Source of the DNA: Kitasatospora sp. NBC_00374
GTDB taxonomy: Bacteria; Actinomycetota; Actinomycetes; Streptomycetales; Streptomycetaceae
Direction: 5' to 3'
Length of the DNA: 64,000 nt
Assembly: GCF_041434935.1 (NCBI RefSeq)
Contig: NZ_CP107964.1
Span: forward strand, 2,914,001 to 2,978,000
The first letter of the stretch is position 1. Every line of letters begins with the position of its first letter. Under the pieces are notes generated by a model. That model saw only the letters and a list, made by a program, of their open reading frames with translations, searched no databases and had not been told where the DNA came from. The position numbers and the translations under genes are program-made. Positions 45,847 to 55,973 of the stretch are shown one piece after another.

Positions 45847-46200
45847 TCAGCGAGCCTCGGCGCGCACGCGCAGCGTGCCGTCGGGGCCGGCCAGCAGCAC
45901 CGGCGTACCGGCGCCGCCGAGGTCCCGGACGGCCGCCAGATCGGCCTCGGCCGGCTCCTCGGCCCCGGTCACCACGGCGGCCGCCTCCAGGCCCTTGGCG
46001 CCGCTCGCAACGGCCATCGCGACGGCGGTCTGCAGGGCGCTCAGCCGCAGCGACTCCAGCGCGACGGTGCCGGCCACGTAGGTGCGGCCGGTCTCGTCGC
46101 GCACCGCCGCCCCCTCCGCCACGCCGTTGCGGGCGCGGGCGGAGCGGGCCAGCGTGATGATCTTCTTGTCCTCGGGGTCCAGCCCGGTCAGCTCACTCAT
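45847..46200 (-). CDS. Cytidine deaminase-fold protein without catalytic residues
   Basis: 117 aa from the ATG at 46200 (MSELTGLDPEDKKIITLARSARARNG). The order of elements follows a small cytidine deaminase: N-terminal helix, VAEGAAVRDETGRTYVAGTVALES (residues 28-50), then LSALQTAVAMAVASGAKGLEAAAVVTG. The zinc/proton-shuttle motif C-A-E is replaced by SALQ (54-57), and the PCxxC motif is missing in the EADLAAVRDLGG segment (86-96). No zinc site can form, so deaminase activity is not expected. Placed next to era, as in other actinomycetes where it is usually labelled cytidine deaminase. Confidence 0.8.
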   Translation of the reverse strand: MSELTGLDPEDKKIITLARSARARNGVAEGAAVRDETGRTYVAGTVALESLRLSALQTAVAMAVASGAKGLEAAAVVTGAEEPAEADLAAVRDLGGAGTPVLLAGPDGTLRVRAEAR

Positions 46201-46291
46201 GAGGCCTGAGCATAGGCGCCGGGCCGCCACCGGTCCGCAGGCGTCCACGGACCTGTCCGAGGGGTGGGCAGGGCGCCGGTCAGGCGTCCGG

Positions 46292-47293
46292 TCAGGCGTC
46301 CGGGCCCTCCTTGAGGAAAGCGCCGGCTCCGACGGGGTCGAAGCGCTCCAGGGCATCCGCGATCCGGGCCAGGGTGTCGGGGCCCAGCTCGACCCGGGAC
46401 GCGGCGAGATTCTCCTCGATGTGGGCCGGGGTGCGGCTGCCGGGGATCGGCACCACGTGCTCGTCCTGGTGCAGCAGCCAGGCCAGGGCCAGCTGGCCCG
46501 GGGTGAGACCGAGGTCCGCGGCGAGGCCGCGCAGCGGGGCGTACCGGTCGTTGTTGGCCTTCAGGTTGGCGCGGTCGTAGCGGGCCAGGTTGCTCCGGAA
46601 GTCGTTCTCGCCCAGCTCCTGGACGGTGCCGGTGAGGAACCCGCCGCCGAGCGGGCCCCAGGCCACCAGGCCGACGCCCAGCTCGCGGGCGGTCCGGTGC
46701 AGCTCCGGGTCGACCGGCTGCCACATCGACCACTGGATCTGGACCGCGGCAACCGGGTGGACGGCGTGTGCCAGGCGCAACTGCCCGGCGGTGACGTTCG
46801 ACAGTCCGAGGTGGCGCACCGACCCGTCGGCGATCAGCTCGGCGACCGCGCCGACGGTGTCCTCGAAGGGCACCTGCGGGTCCGGGAAGTGCGGGTAGTA
46901 GAGATCGATCACGTCGGTGCCGAGGTTGCGCAGCGACTGCTCGGCGTAGCCGCGGACGTACTTGGGGTGGAGGTTGACGGCCAGCTCGCCGAAGGCCGCG
47001 TTGACCGGGAAGCGGTGTGCCTCGGCGCCCCGCGGGATCCGGAAGCCGAACTTCGTGGCGAGCACCACCTCGTCCCGCCGGCCGGCGACGGCGCGGCCGA
47101 CCAGCCGCTCGTTCTCGCCGTCGACCCCGTAGCCGTCCGCCGTGTCGACCAGGGTGGCGCCGGCGTCCAGGGCGACCCGCAGCGCGGCCACCCCGCGGTC
47201 CTCGTCGGTCCCGCCGTACGCGCCGGGCGACAGCACCATCGCCCCGAAGCCGATCGGTGCGGTGGCCAGGCCGCCGAGAGTGCGGACGGTCAT
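46292..47293 (-). CDS. Aldo/keto reductase
   Basis: 333 aa (MTVRTLGGLATAPIGFGAMVLSPGAYGG). AKR features: DTADGYGVDGENERLVGRAVAGRRDEVVLATKFG (catalytic Asp/Tyr and Lys), YVRGYAEQSLRNLGTDVIDLYYPHFPDP, SNVTAGQLRLAH, GLVAWGPLGGGFLTG and IPGSRTPAHIEENLAA for NADPH binding. Oxidoreductase acting on carbonyl compounds; substrate unknown. It interrupts the housekeeping block and is likely an accessory insertion. Confidence 0.92.
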   Translation of the reverse strand: MTVRTLGGLATAPIGFGAMVLSPGAYGGTDEDRGVAALRVALDAGATLVDTADGYGVDGENERLVGRAVAGRRDEVVLATKFGFRIPRGAEAHRFPVNAAFGELAVNLHPKYVRGYAEQSLRNLGTDVIDLYYPHFPDPQVPFEDTVGAVAELIADGSVRHLGLSNVTAGQLRLAHAVHPVAAVQIQWSMWQPVDPELHRTARELGVGLVAWGPLGGGFLTGTVQELGENDFRSNLARYDRANLKANNDRYAPLRGLAADLGLTPGQLALAWLLHQDEHVVPIPGSRTPAHIEENLAASRVELGPDTLARIADALERFDPVGAGAFLKEGPDA

Positions 47294-47446
47294 CGTGGTT
47301 CCCCCTTGGACGAGTGCACGAAGGCACGAGCGGACGGGTGTTGCCGCGGTCCACTCTCCTCCGTCCGCTGACGCTCCGTCCGGGATCTCCGGAAACCGTC
47401 GGCGTGGACGTCCGGGATCCGGGCCGCCTGCCCGCGGTCAGGCCGC

Positions 47447-47470
47447 GGCGCCGGCCGCCGGGCCGGCGCC
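47447..47470 (-). terminator. Possible terminator of the DUF4383 gene
   Basis: 9-bp GC-only arms (47447-47455 and 47462-47470) just downstream of the leftward stop at 47483. The arm sequence is itself palindromic, so it could also be a chance GC run. Confidence 0.45.
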
Positions 47471-47482
47471 GGGGCAGCGCGC

Positions 47483-48019
47483 TCAGTGACCGGTGGGGTG
47501 CGGCGCTTCGGGCTTGAGGAACTTGACCAGGGCCGGCGGCCCGGAGGGCAGGTTCTGCTCCCTGGCCCGGCGCTTCTTCCAGTACGGGTTGTCCTGTGGC
47601 AGATGGCTGCTGACCCTGCCGTACATCCCGAAGGTCAGCACGACGAAGCCGAAGATGAAGCTGAACAGCACGTTGGGGATCTGGAACGCCAGCCGGTTGG
47701 CGCTGCTGTCCAGCACCATCAGGCCGACGAAGCCGGCCAGGATGAAGACCACTCCCATGATCATGTTGATGTTGGAGGCGATGTTCCCGCCGATGACGGC
47801 CCCGGCGATCAGGATCCCGCCCGCGATGAGGGAGATCACGCTCAGCGTGCCGTTGCTCGACATGCCGATGACCTCCTTGCCCTGGGTGTCGAGGAAGCTC
47901 GGGTGGTCCAGCAGCCCGAGGATGCCGAAGACGATCAGGAACACACCGCCCAGGCCCGCGCCGAACCGGTACACCTGGGCGAGCCGGTGGTCGACGGGCA
48001 GTTCGTCCTGCAGTTTCAT
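47483..48019 (-). CDS. DUF4383 membrane protein
   Basis: 178 aa from the ATG at 48019 (MKLQDELPVDHRLAQVYRFGAG), with TGGAGGT upstream. Four TM segments: GLGGVFLIVFGILGLL, LSVISLIAGGILIAGAVIGG, INMIMGVVFILAGFVGLMVL and VLFSFIFGFVVLTFGMYGRV. LDHPSFLDTQGKEVIGMSSNG forms the first extracellular loop; the C-terminus (WKKRRAREQNLPSGPP) is cytoplasmic. This is the DUF4383 layout common in actinobacteria. Function unknown. Confidence 0.85.
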   Translation of the reverse strand: MKLQDELPVDHRLAQVYRFGAGLGGVFLIVFGILGLLDHPSFLDTQGKEVIGMSSNGTLSVISLIAGGILIAGAVIGGNIASNINMIMGVVFILAGFVGLMVLDSSANRLAFQIPNVLFSFIFGFVVLTFGMYGRVSSHLPQDNPYWKKRRAREQNLPSGPPALVKFLKPEAPHPTGH

Positions 48020-48039
48020 GGAGACCTCCAGCCCTGGGG

Positions 48040-48270
48040 TCAACGCCAGTCGGCGCTGAGGAACGGGACCTCGTGCAGGTACAGGGACCCGCACTGCTGG
48101 CAGATCCGCAGTCCGGTCCCCCAGGCCGACTCCGGCTTGCTCTCGGCGGCCTCGTCGATCACGGCGCCGCACATGGCCATGGCCGGTTCACCGGTCCGGA
48201 CGACGTGCCACCTGGCCACCGCACCGGACGGGCCCTCCGGGCCGTACTCCGCTCGCAACTGATGTGCCAT
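48040..48270 (-). CDS. Small zinc-ribbon-like protein
   Basis: 76 aa from the ATG at 48270 (MAHQLRAEYGPEGPSGAVARWHVVRTGEPAMAMCGAVID). Cys residues occur as a single C in AMCGAVI and a CQQC pair in RICQQCGSLYLHEVPF; His residues nearby (RWHVV) could complete a metal site. Actinobacterial small proteins with this W-H-x-V...MCG...C-x-x-C pattern are common and uncharacterised. It precedes the DUF4383 gene by 20 nt. Confidence 0.75.
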   Translation of the reverse strand: MAHQLRAEYGPEGPSGAVARWHVVRTGEPAMAMCGAVIDEAAESKPESAWGTGLRICQQCGSLYLHEVPFLSADWR

Positions 48271-48333
48271 GCCTTCATGGTCGGGACGGTGCGAAGGGAT
48301 GGTCAAACGGGCGGTGCCTTCGTACGAGGACGA

Positions 48334-48366
48334 AACGGCCCGCAGGGTCGCACCCTGCGGGCCGTT
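48334..48366 (-). terminator. Terminator of the CNNM/CBS gene
   Basis: 15-bp perfect arms (48334-48348 and 48352-48366) with a 3-nt loop, 17 nt after the leftward stop at 48384. Confidence 0.82.
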
Positions 48367-48383
48367 CCGTCCGGGTCGCCCGG

Positions 48384-49709
48384 CTACTCGGCGTCCGCGT
48401 CCTCGTCCTCGTCGTCCTTGCGCAGCGGTGTCGCCACCACCGTCCCGATCCGGTTGCGCCGGCCGGCCGAGCTCTCGGCGGTCAGCCGGATGGCGACCAG
48501 GTCGGTCACGCTCTCGTCCGGGACGGGGATCTCGCAGGACGAGCCGGGGATCGGGACCCGGCCCAGGTGCTTGCCCAGCAGGCCGCCGACGGTCTCCACG
48601 TCCTCGTCCGCCAGCTCGATGCCGAACAGCTCGCCCAGGTCCTCGACCAGCAGCCGGGCGGTGATCCGGTAGGAGCCGTCGCCGAGGTCCTCGACCGGGG
48701 CGATCTCCCGGTCGTACTCGTCGGTGATCTCGCCGACGATCTCCTCCAGGATGTCCTCGATGGTGACCAGCCCGGCGGTGCCGCCGTACTCGTCGATCAC
48801 GATCGCCACGTGCGAGCGCATCTGCTGCATCTCGCGCAGCAGGTCCGCCGCGGGCTTGGAGTCCGGGACGAAGACCGCCGGGCGCATCACCGAGCCGACC
48901 GGCTCGGACTCGGATTCCCGGTTGATGTGGGTGCGCCGGACCAGGTCCTTGAGGTAGACGATGCCGACCACGTCGTCCTCGTTGTCGCCGACCACCGGGA
49001 TCCGCGAGAAACCGGAGCGCAGCGCCAGCGTCAGGGTCTGCCGGACGGTCTTGTGCCGCTCGATCATCACCAGGTCGGTGCGCGGCACCATCACCTCGCG
49101 GACGATGGTGTCGCCCAGCTCGAAGACCGAGTGCACCATCCGGCGCTCCTCGTCCTCGATCAGGTCGTCCTGCTCGGCCAGGTCGACCAGCGCCCGCAGC
49201 TCCGCCTCGGAGGCGAACGGGCCCTCGCGGTACCCCTTGCCCGGCGTCAGCGCGTTGCCCAGCAGGATCAGCAGCTTGGGGATCGGGCCGAGGATCCGGG
49301 CCAGCGGCAGCAGCACGAACGACGCCGCCGTGGCCGTGGTCAGCGGGTGCTGGCGGCCGATCGTGCGGGGCGAGACGCCGACCGCGACGAAGGACACCAG
49401 CACCATCACGCCGAACGCCAGCAGCACGGCCTGCCAGGTGCTGTCGAGGGACCGTACGCAGACCACGGTGACCAGGACGGCGGCCGCCATCTCGGCGGCC
49501 ACCCGGATCAGGGTGGCCAGGTTGAGGTAGCGGATGGTGTCGGAGGTCAGCACCAGCAGCCGGTCCGCGCCGCGCCGGCCGGCCCGGTGGGCCTCCTCGG
49601 CGCGGAACCGCGAGATCCGCGAGATTCCGGCCTCGGCGCAGGCGGCCAGCCAGCCGAGCACCACCAGCAGCAGAGCTCCGACCAGGAAGCTCGTACTCTC
49701 ACCACTCAC
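48384..49709 (-). CDS. CNNM/CorC-type hemolysin-family membrane protein with CBS domains
   Basis: 441 aa from a GTG at 49709 (MSGESTSFLVGALLLVVLGWL). The N-terminal CNNM-like domain has several TMs; two CBS motifs follow (REVMVPRTDLVMIERHKTVRQTL...GFSRIPVVGDNEDDVVGIVYLKDL and GSVMRPAVFVPDSKPAADLLREMQQMRSHVAIVIDEYGGTAGLVTIEDILEEIVGEI). A C-terminal CorC_HlyC domain is next, and the tail is acidic (DDEDEDADAE). Related proteins handle Mg or Co. The gene is 13 nt after ybeY, in the conserved phoH-ybeY-corC order. Confidence 0.92.
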   Translation of the reverse strand: MSGESTSFLVGALLLVVLGWLAACAEAGISRISRFRAEEAHRAGRRGADRLLVLTSDTIRYLNLATLIRVAAEMAAAVLVTVVCVRSLDSTWQAVLLAFGVMVLVSFVAVGVSPRTIGRQHPLTTATAASFVLLPLARILGPIPKLLILLGNALTPGKGYREGPFASEAELRALVDLAEQDDLIEDEERRMVHSVFELGDTIVREVMVPRTDLVMIERHKTVRQTLTLALRSGFSRIPVVGDNEDDVVGIVYLKDLVRRTHINRESESEPVGSVMRPAVFVPDSKPAADLLREMQQMRSHVAIVIDEYGGTAGLVTIEDILEEIVGEITDEYDREIAPVEDLGDGSYRITARLLVEDLGELFGIELADEDVETVGGLLGKHLGRVPIPGSSCEIPVPDESVTDLVAIRLTAESSAGRRNRIGTVVATPLRKDDEDEDADAE

Positions 49710-49722
49710 AGACGGCCGGCCC

Positions 49723-50217
49723 TCAGTGGACGGTCGGCGCCGGGGAGATCCCCGACAGTCCGCGGCCGGCCCGCCAGCCGTCCAGGATCCGCTTCTGGAG
49801 CGCGAACATCTCCCGCTCCTCCTCGGGCTCCTCGTGGTCGTAGCCGAGGACGTGCAGCACACCGTGGACGGTGAGCAGCTGCAGCTCGTCGTCCATCCCG
49901 TGCTTGGTCGGGGCGGCCAGGCCCTGCTGCTCGGCCACCTCGGGGCAGAGCACGATGTCGCCGAGCAGGCCCTGCGGCAGCTCCTCGCCCTCCTTGCCGG
50001 GACGCAGCTCGTCCATCGGGAAGGACATCACGTCCGTGGGGCCTGGCAGGTCCATCCACTTCACGTGCAGCTCCGTCATGGCCTCGCTGTCGACCAGGAT
50101 GACGGAGAGCTCGGACTGCGGGTGGATCCGCATCTTGTCGAGGGCGTAGCGGGCGACGTCGAGGATGGCTTCCTCGTCTGCGTCCCACCCGGACTCGTTG
50201 GCGATGTCGATCGACAT
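49723..50217 (-). CDS. ybeY: Endoribonuclease YbeY (rRNA maturation)
   Basis: 164 aa. The zinc motif [11 protein letters not shown] supplies His118, His122 and His128; [10 protein letters not shown] and [11 protein letters not shown] are the other conserved segments. It takes part in 16S rRNA 3'-end processing and ribosome quality control. It lies 14 nt after the phoH-like gene. Confidence 0.96.
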   Translation of the reverse strand: MSIDIANESGWDADEEAILDVARYALDKMRIHPQSELSVILVDSEAMTELHVKWMDLPGPTDVMSFPMDELRPGKEGEELPQGLLGDIVLCPEVAEQQGLAAPTKHGMDDELQLLTVHGVLHVLGYDHEEPEEEREMFALQKRILDGWRAGRGLSGISPAPTVH

Positions 50218-50231
50218 GGAGGGTTCGGTAC

Positions 50232-51335
<1,104 letters not shown>

Positions 51336-51501
51336 GGGTCGGCGCTGAGGCCTGCTCATCCCATCTGTCGAGTCGTGTTGCCGCGCGGGCTCTCCGGGTC
51401 ACCAGGGTACGCCGCGCCGATGTTCGCTGCGGCGGTGCGGCACCCCGGGCGGCGCATTCGATGCTGGACCCGCGGGGCCTGCGATGCGAATGGTTTTCCG
51501 G

Positions 51502-52422
51502 TCATCCTCGCGGCGGGACGGGGACCCGGACCAGGTCCTCGGCGACGACCAGCTCACCGTCGAAGTACCTGCGGGCCTCCGCGAGATGGCCGTCCAGGTC
51601 CGGGTAGCGCTGCGAGAAGTGGGTGAGCACCAGGGTCCGCACCCCCGCTTCGGCGGCCACCCGGGCGGCCTGGGCCGCGGTCAGGTGGCCGTGGTCCTCG
51701 GCCAGCCGCGCGTCCGCGTCCAGGAAGGTCGCCTCGATCACCAGCAGGTCGGCGCCCTCGGCGAGCTCCTCGACGCCCGGACAGAGCCGGGTGTCCATCA
51801 CGAACGCGAACCGCTGGCCGGGCCGGGCCTCGCTGACCTCGTCCAGGGTGACCGTCCGGCCGTCCGCCAGCTCCACCGAGCCCTGCTGCTGGAGCCGGCC
51901 GACCTGCGGACCGCGCAGGCCGAGGGCGGCGAGCCGCTCGGGCAGGATCCGGCGGCCGTCCGGCTCGGTGAGCCGGTAGCCGAAGGAGTCGACCGGGTGC
52001 GAGAGCCGCACGGCGGAGAGCTCGAACGGCGCGCCGGGGGCCGGCAGCGGACCGGGCTCCGCGATCGGGCGCGGGCGCAGCTCCACGGTCTCGTGGAAGG
52101 CGGTGGCGTACCGCAGCCGGTCGAAGAACGCCTGTCCGCCGGCGGGGTAGTAGGCGTCGACCGGGTGCGGCACCCGGTCCAGGTTGATCCGCTGGATCAC
52201 CCCGGCCAGGCCCAGTGAGTGGTCGCCGTGGAAGTGGGTGACGGCGATCCGGGTGATGCCGGTGGCCGACACCCCGGCGTGCAGCATCTGCCGCTGGGTG
52301 CCCTCGCCCGGGTCGAACAGCAGGCCCTCGCCGTCCCAGCGGAGCAGGTAGCCGTTGTGGTTGCGGTGCCGGGTGGGTACCTGGCTGGCGGTGCCGAGGA
52401 CGACGAGTTCGCGCTGTGACAC
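51502..52422 (-). CDS. rnz: Ribonuclease Z-type MBL-fold nuclease
   Basis: 306 aa from a GTG at 52422 ([46 protein letters not shown]). Metal motif [13 protein letters not shown], then [19 protein letters not shown]...[11 protein letters not shown] and VLTHFSQRY are RNase Z signatures. It matures tRNA 3' ends. It starts 4 nt after the HIT gene stop, so the pair is translationally coupled. Confidence 0.93.
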   Translation of the reverse strand: MSQRELVVLGTASQVPTRHRNHNGYLLRWDGEGLLFDPGEGTQRQMLHAGVSATGITRIAVTHFHGDHSLGLAGVIQRINLDRVPHPVDAYYPAGGQAFFDRLRYATAFHETVELRPRPIAEPGPLPAPGAPFELSAVRLSHPVDSFGYRLTEPDGRRILPERLAALGLRGPQVGRLQQQGSVELADGRTVTLDEVSEARPGQRFAFVMDTRLCPGVEELAEGADLLVIEATFLDADARLAEDHGHLTAAQAARVAAEAGVRTLVLTHFSQRYPDLDGHLAEARRYFDGELVVAEDLVRVPVPPRG

Positions 52423-52426
52423 CGGA

Positions 52427-52780
52427 TCAGACCAGGCCCTCGCGGAGCGGCTCGCCGCCGAGCACGTGCACATGGGCGTGGAAGACGGTCTGGCCGGCGC
52501 CGGCGCCGGTGTTGAAGATCATGCGGTAGTCGGCGATGCCCTCGCCCGCGGCGACCTCGCCCGCCTCGGTGAGCAGCTCGGCGGCGAGGGCCGGCTCGGC
52601 CGCGGCGAGCGCGGCGGCGTTCGGGTAGTGCACCCGGGGGATGACCAGGACGTGGGTGGGGGCCTGCGGGTGGATGTCGCGGAAGGCGATCGTGTCCTCG
52701 GTCTTGCGGACCACGGTGGTCGGGATCTCGCCCGCCACGATCTTGCAGAACAGGCAGTCGGACTGCGGCTCGCCGGCCAT
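52427..52780 (-). CDS. HIT-family (histidine triad) hydrolase
   Basis: 117 aa from the ATG at 52780, preceded by [47 protein letters not shown] and the triad [13 protein letters not shown] (His101, His103, His105) define a HinT-like purine nucleoside phosphoramidase. Cys9 and Cys12 with a His could bind zinc. First gene of a HIT-rnz pair. Confidence 0.94.
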   Translation of the reverse strand: MAGEPQSDCLFCKIVAGEIPTTVVRKTEDTIAFRDIHPQAPTHVLVIPRVHYPNAAALAAAEPALAAELLTEAGEVAAGEGIADYRMIFNTGAGAGQTVFHAHVHVLGGEPLREGLV

Positions 52781-53035
52781 CTCGGTCTCCTCGTGCTGAT
52801 CGGCCGTCACGGGAGTGACGTGACGGCCCTGGCGTGACTGTCGGCGGCAGCCTAGCCGAGCCGGGGTCCCACCCACCGGCGTCCGTCCGGGCCCCGATGT
52901 TTGAAGGCCCCTCAGCGGGCAGGCGACCCGTCGGCGTCGCCCCGTCCCGGCGGCGCCCGGGCCCGGGACCCCGGTTCTCGCCCCTCCCGGGGTCCTCGGG
53001 CTCGTCCGGCACCGACCCTCCGGGAGGAAACCCGT

Positions 53036-54142
53036 ATGCCGATCTGGACCGTCCTGCGCCCCCTCCTGGTGGTGGCCGCCGTCGCCGTCGCCGTCCTCGC
53101 GGTCGACCGCCTGCTCCTGCTGGCCGTCGGCCGGCTGTCCGCGGGGCGGCCGGGGGCCCGGCGGTGGCGGATGCTGCGGCACTGCCGGACACCCGCCCTG
53201 GTGGCGGCGCTGACCGCGCTGCTGCTCGGCTGCGAGCCGGCCATGGGCCTGGGCGGCGGGGTCCGGCCGCCGCTGCGGCACGGACTGCTGCTGGCCCTGC
53301 TGGTCGGCACGGGCTGGCTGGCCGCCCGGACGGTCTCGCTGTTCATCGAGTCCGCCCTGACCAGGTACGCGGCCGGGCGGCGCGACCCCGGCCGGGTCCG
53401 CCGGGCCAGGACCCAGGCGGAGCTGGTCGGCCGGATCTGCGACGTCGGGATCGCGGTGGTGACGCTGGCCGCGGCGCTGATGACCTTCCCCGCGGTCCGC
53501 GCGGTCGGGACCAGCCTGCTGGCCTCGGCCGGCCTGCTGGGGCTGGTGGCGGGTGTCGCGGCGCAGTCCTCGCTGGCCAACCTGTTCGCCGGGATCCAGC
53601 TGGCCTTCGGAGACATGGTGCGGATCGGCGACGTCGTGGTGGTGGCCGGCGAGTGGGGCACGGTCGAGGAGATCACCCTCACCGCCGTGGTGATCGCCAC
53701 CTGGGACCAGCGGCGGATCGTGATGCCGGTCTCGTACTTCGCCGGGAAGCCCTTCGAGAACTGGTCCCGGCGGGATCCGGGCATCACCGGCACCGTGCTG
53801 CTGCACCTCGACCACCGCACGCCCGTCGACGAACTGCGCACCGAGTTCGAGAAGCTGCTCGCGGGCGACGAACGCTGGGACGGGACCGGCCGGGCCCTGC
53901 AGGTGGTCGACACCACCCCGAGCACGATCGTGGTCCGGGCGCTGATGACCGCGGCCGACGCCGAGCAGGCCTTCGAGCTGCGCTGCGCCGTGCGCGAGCA
54001 CCTGGTGGCCTTTCTCCGCGACCGGCACCCGGCCGCGCTACCCCGGGTCACGGTCACCGCGGCCCCGGCCTCGGCCGCCCTGCCTCATCCGGCCTCCGAG
54101 GAACCCGCCGGCCGCGACCGGGCCGGCCGCGGCAGGAGGTAG
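53036..54142 (+). CDS. Small-conductance mechanosensitive ion channel (MscS family)
   Basis: 368 aa from the ATG at 53036 (MPIWTVLRPLLVVAAVAVAVLAV), with GGGAGGAAA upstream. Four or five TMs; the pore-lining helix and gate are GTSLLASAGLLGLVAGVAAQSSLANLFAGIQLAFGDMVRIGDVVVV, and the beta domain EWGTVEEITLTAVVIATWDQRRIVMPVSYFAGKPFENWSR is typical of MscS. It releases solutes on osmotic downshock. It opens the plus-strand stress-type cluster. Confidence 0.92.
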   Translation: MPIWTVLRPLLVVAAVAVAVLAVDRLLLLAVGRLSAGRPGARRWRMLRHCRTPALVAALTALLLGCEPAMGLGGGVRPPLRHGLLLALLVGTGWLAARTVSLFIESALTRYAAGRRDPGRVRRARTQAELVGRICDVGIAVVTLAAALMTFPAVRAVGTSLLASAGLLGLVAGVAAQSSLANLFAGIQLAFGDMVRIGDVVVVAGEWGTVEEITLTAVVIATWDQRRIVMPVSYFAGKPFENWSRRDPGITGTVLLHLDHRTPVDELRTEFEKLLAGDERWDGTGRALQVVDTTPSTIVVRALMTAADAEQAFELRCAVREHLVAFLRDRHPAALPRVTVTAAPASAALPHPASEEPAGRDRAGRGRR

Positions 54143-54171
54143 GGCGGGTTTCTCCTTCACGGCGGGGCGGC

Positions 54172-54597
54172 TCAGGCCGAGGCGGCGGGGTCCTCGACGT
54201 GCCGCTTGAAGTCCTGCAGGGAGCGGTGCACCTGGTGGGCGACGAAGCCGAGCCGGTCGCCGATCACGTCGACGACGCCGTGCGGGGTGTGGTCGAGCTG
54301 CAGCATGATCCTGGTCCGGTCCGCGGCCAGCGCGTGGAAGGTGACCACGCCGGAGTGCTCCGCACCGTCCACCGCTCGCCAGGCGATCCGCTCGCCGGCG
54401 ATCCGCTCGGTGACCTCGGCGTCGAACTCGCGCTGGATCCCGTCCACCCGGGCCACCCAGTGCACCGTGCCGCCCGGCCCCGGCGTCACCCCCTCCACAC
54501 CCGCCATGAAGCGCGGGAACGCCGAGATCCCGCACCACTGCTCGTAGGCGGCCTCCACCGGTACCGCCACCTCGACCGACTCCTCGATCCGGGACAT
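54172..54597 (-). CDS. SRPBCC (START-like) family protein
   Basis: 141 aa from the ATG at 54597 (MSRIEESVEVAVPVEAAYEQWCGISAFPRFMAGVEGV), with GGAAGGAGA upstream. The pattern VPVEAAYEQWC...FPRFM, HWVARVDGIQREFDAEVTERIAGERIAWRAVDGAEHSGVVTFHAL and the final amphipathic helix match the polyketide cyclase/dehydrase-like SRPBCC proteins. Ligand unknown. Convergent with the MscS gene. Confidence 0.88.
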   Translation of the reverse strand: MSRIEESVEVAVPVEAAYEQWCGISAFPRFMAGVEGVTPGPGGTVHWVARVDGIQREFDAEVTERIAGERIAWRAVDGAEHSGVVTFHALAADRTRIMLQLDHTPHGVVDVIGDRLGFVAHQVHRSLQDFKRHVEDPAASA

Positions 54598-54809
54598 GGC
54601 CTCTCCTTCCACTGGACGTGTCACGGCTCGTCTGCCCGCCTGCGGCCGCCCCACGCAGGGCCTGCCCGGATCGTCCACGATGGATCAACTCGCCTTTGAA
54701 TCCGCACAGTTGACCACCAGGTGGGCTCGGCCGGTCCGCTTGGCGCCGCCGCCGCGGGGTACCCGCCAGGTGCCGGCGGCGGACGTCCGCGGCGAGGGGA
54801 GCGGACACC

Positions 54810-55085
54810 ATGGCGAGAGCGACGACAGTCCCGGTGGACGGGCCGCGGGCGAGGGCCGGGCCGGCCGTCCCGGCCGAGGGGCGGGAGCGGTTCCTGCGCC
54901 GTCCGCTCGCCGTCACCGCGCCGACCGCCCTGGTGATGGTGACCGTGGAGGTCGCCCAGGCCGCCCCGGTGACCGGCCCGGCCTTCGACGTGGACGACGT
55001 CCTCCTCAACACCACCGGCGCCCTGCTCAGTTGCCTGCTGCTCGGCCGGCGCCTCGGGGTCGCCCTGCACGCCCGCCGCGACTGA
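54810..55085 (+). CDS. Mini VanZ-like protein (only the C-terminal part of the family)
   Basis: 91 aa, ATG at 54810 with GAGGGGAG 8 nt upstream. After a ~30-residue Arg/Pro-rich N-terminus, LAVTAPTALVMVTVEVAQA and FDVDDVLLNTTGALLSCLLLGRRLG carry the VanZ signature DVDDxxxNTxGA in the last two helices. Full VanZ-family proteins have four or more TMs, so this is a shortened member or remnant. The good ribosome-binding site favours expression. VanZ relatives are linked to glycopeptide tolerance, but that role cannot be claimed here. Confidence 0.7.
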   Translation: MARATTVPVDGPRARAGPAVPAEGRERFLRRPLAVTAPTALVMVTVEVAQAAPVTGPAFDVDDVLLNTTGALLSCLLLGRRLGVALHARRD

Positions 55086-55152
55086 CCCGGCGGCCCGGCC
55101 CGGCCCGCACCACCGTCCGACGAGACCCGACAGAGAAGAGAAGGGGACACCG

Positions 55153-55908
55153 ATGGCACTCCTCAGACGCGGCCGGTCCGCCGAGTCCGACATCCCGGCC
55201 GCAGCACCGGACGAAGCCGGGAAGGGGCCGGCCCGCCGGGCCGGGGCAGGGGCCGAGCCGCGCCCGGGCCGGCGCCGCGCCCCCTGGTACGTCGCTCTGC
55301 CGGTCACCCTCGCCGCCATCCTCGCGGTCTTCCTCGCCGGGGCGCACCTGGGGCTGCTCCCCTCGCTGCCGAACCCGTTCGAGCGCCGCACCGTCGACCG
55401 CAGCCAGCCGGTGCTGCTGCGGTCGATCCAGGAGATGAAGCGGTTCACCGGCGCCCAGGGCAACTTCCAGGTCATCGTCGACCTGGACCACGAGGCCGCG
55501 TTCCTGCCGTCCGCCCTGCTCGGCAACCGCACCCTGTACGTGGCGGCCGGCACCGTGGACGCCTACACCGACCTCAGCACCCTCGACAAGGGCGCGGTGA
55601 CCGTCTCCGCCGACCGCTCCACCGTCACCGTGGTCGTCCCGCACGCCCGGCTCGCCCCGGCCGCGCTCGACGTCCGCCGCTCCTACGTCTACCTCCAGCA
55701 GCGCGGGTTCTTCGACCGGATCGGCGACTTCTTCGGCGGCAACCCCGGCAACCAGCAGCAGGTCGAGGTGCTCGCCACCCAGAAGATCGAGCAGGCCGCC
55801 AAGGACACCGAGCTCGCCCAGCGCGCCGAACAGAGCACCCGCACCATGCTGGAGGGGCTGCTGCGCTCGGCCGGCTTCACCACGGTGACGGTCACCATGA
55901 CCGCCTGA
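55153..55908 (+). CDS. DUF4230 membrane-anchored protein
   Basis: 251 aa, ATG at 55153, preceded by GAGAAGGGG. A basic, disordered N-terminus of ~40 residues leads to one TM (WYVALPVTLAAILAVFLAGAHLG); the rest is outside. DUF4230 pattern: VLLRSIQEMKRFTGAQGNFQVIVDLDHEAAFLPSALLGNRTLYVAAGTVDAYTDLS, VTVSADRSTVTVVVPHARL and a C-terminal helix (QKIEQAAKDTELAQRAEQSTRTMLEGLL). Function unknown. Confidence 0.87.
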   Translation: MALLRRGRSAESDIPAAAPDEAGKGPARRAGAGAEPRPGRRRAPWYVALPVTLAAILAVFLAGAHLGLLPSLPNPFERRTVDRSQPVLLRSIQEMKRFTGAQGNFQVIVDLDHEAAFLPSALLGNRTLYVAAGTVDAYTDLSTLDKGAVTVSADRSTVTVVVPHARLAPAALDVRRSYVYLQQRGFFDRIGDFFGGNPGNQQQVEVLATQKIEQAAKDTELAQRAEQSTRTMLEGLLRSAGFTTVTVTMTA

Positions 55909-55917
55909 CCCGCCCGC

Positions 55918-55971
55918 CGGTACGGCTCGGGGCGCCCACACGCGCAGGTGTGGGCGCCCCGAGTCGTACCG
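55918..55971. terminator. Bidirectional terminator between DUF4230 and the sigma factor gene
   Basis: 24-bp arms (55918-55941 and 55948-55971) with one G.T pair and a 6-nt loop, lying between convergent stops at 55908 and 55974. Confidence 0.88.
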
Positions 55972-55973
55972 TC

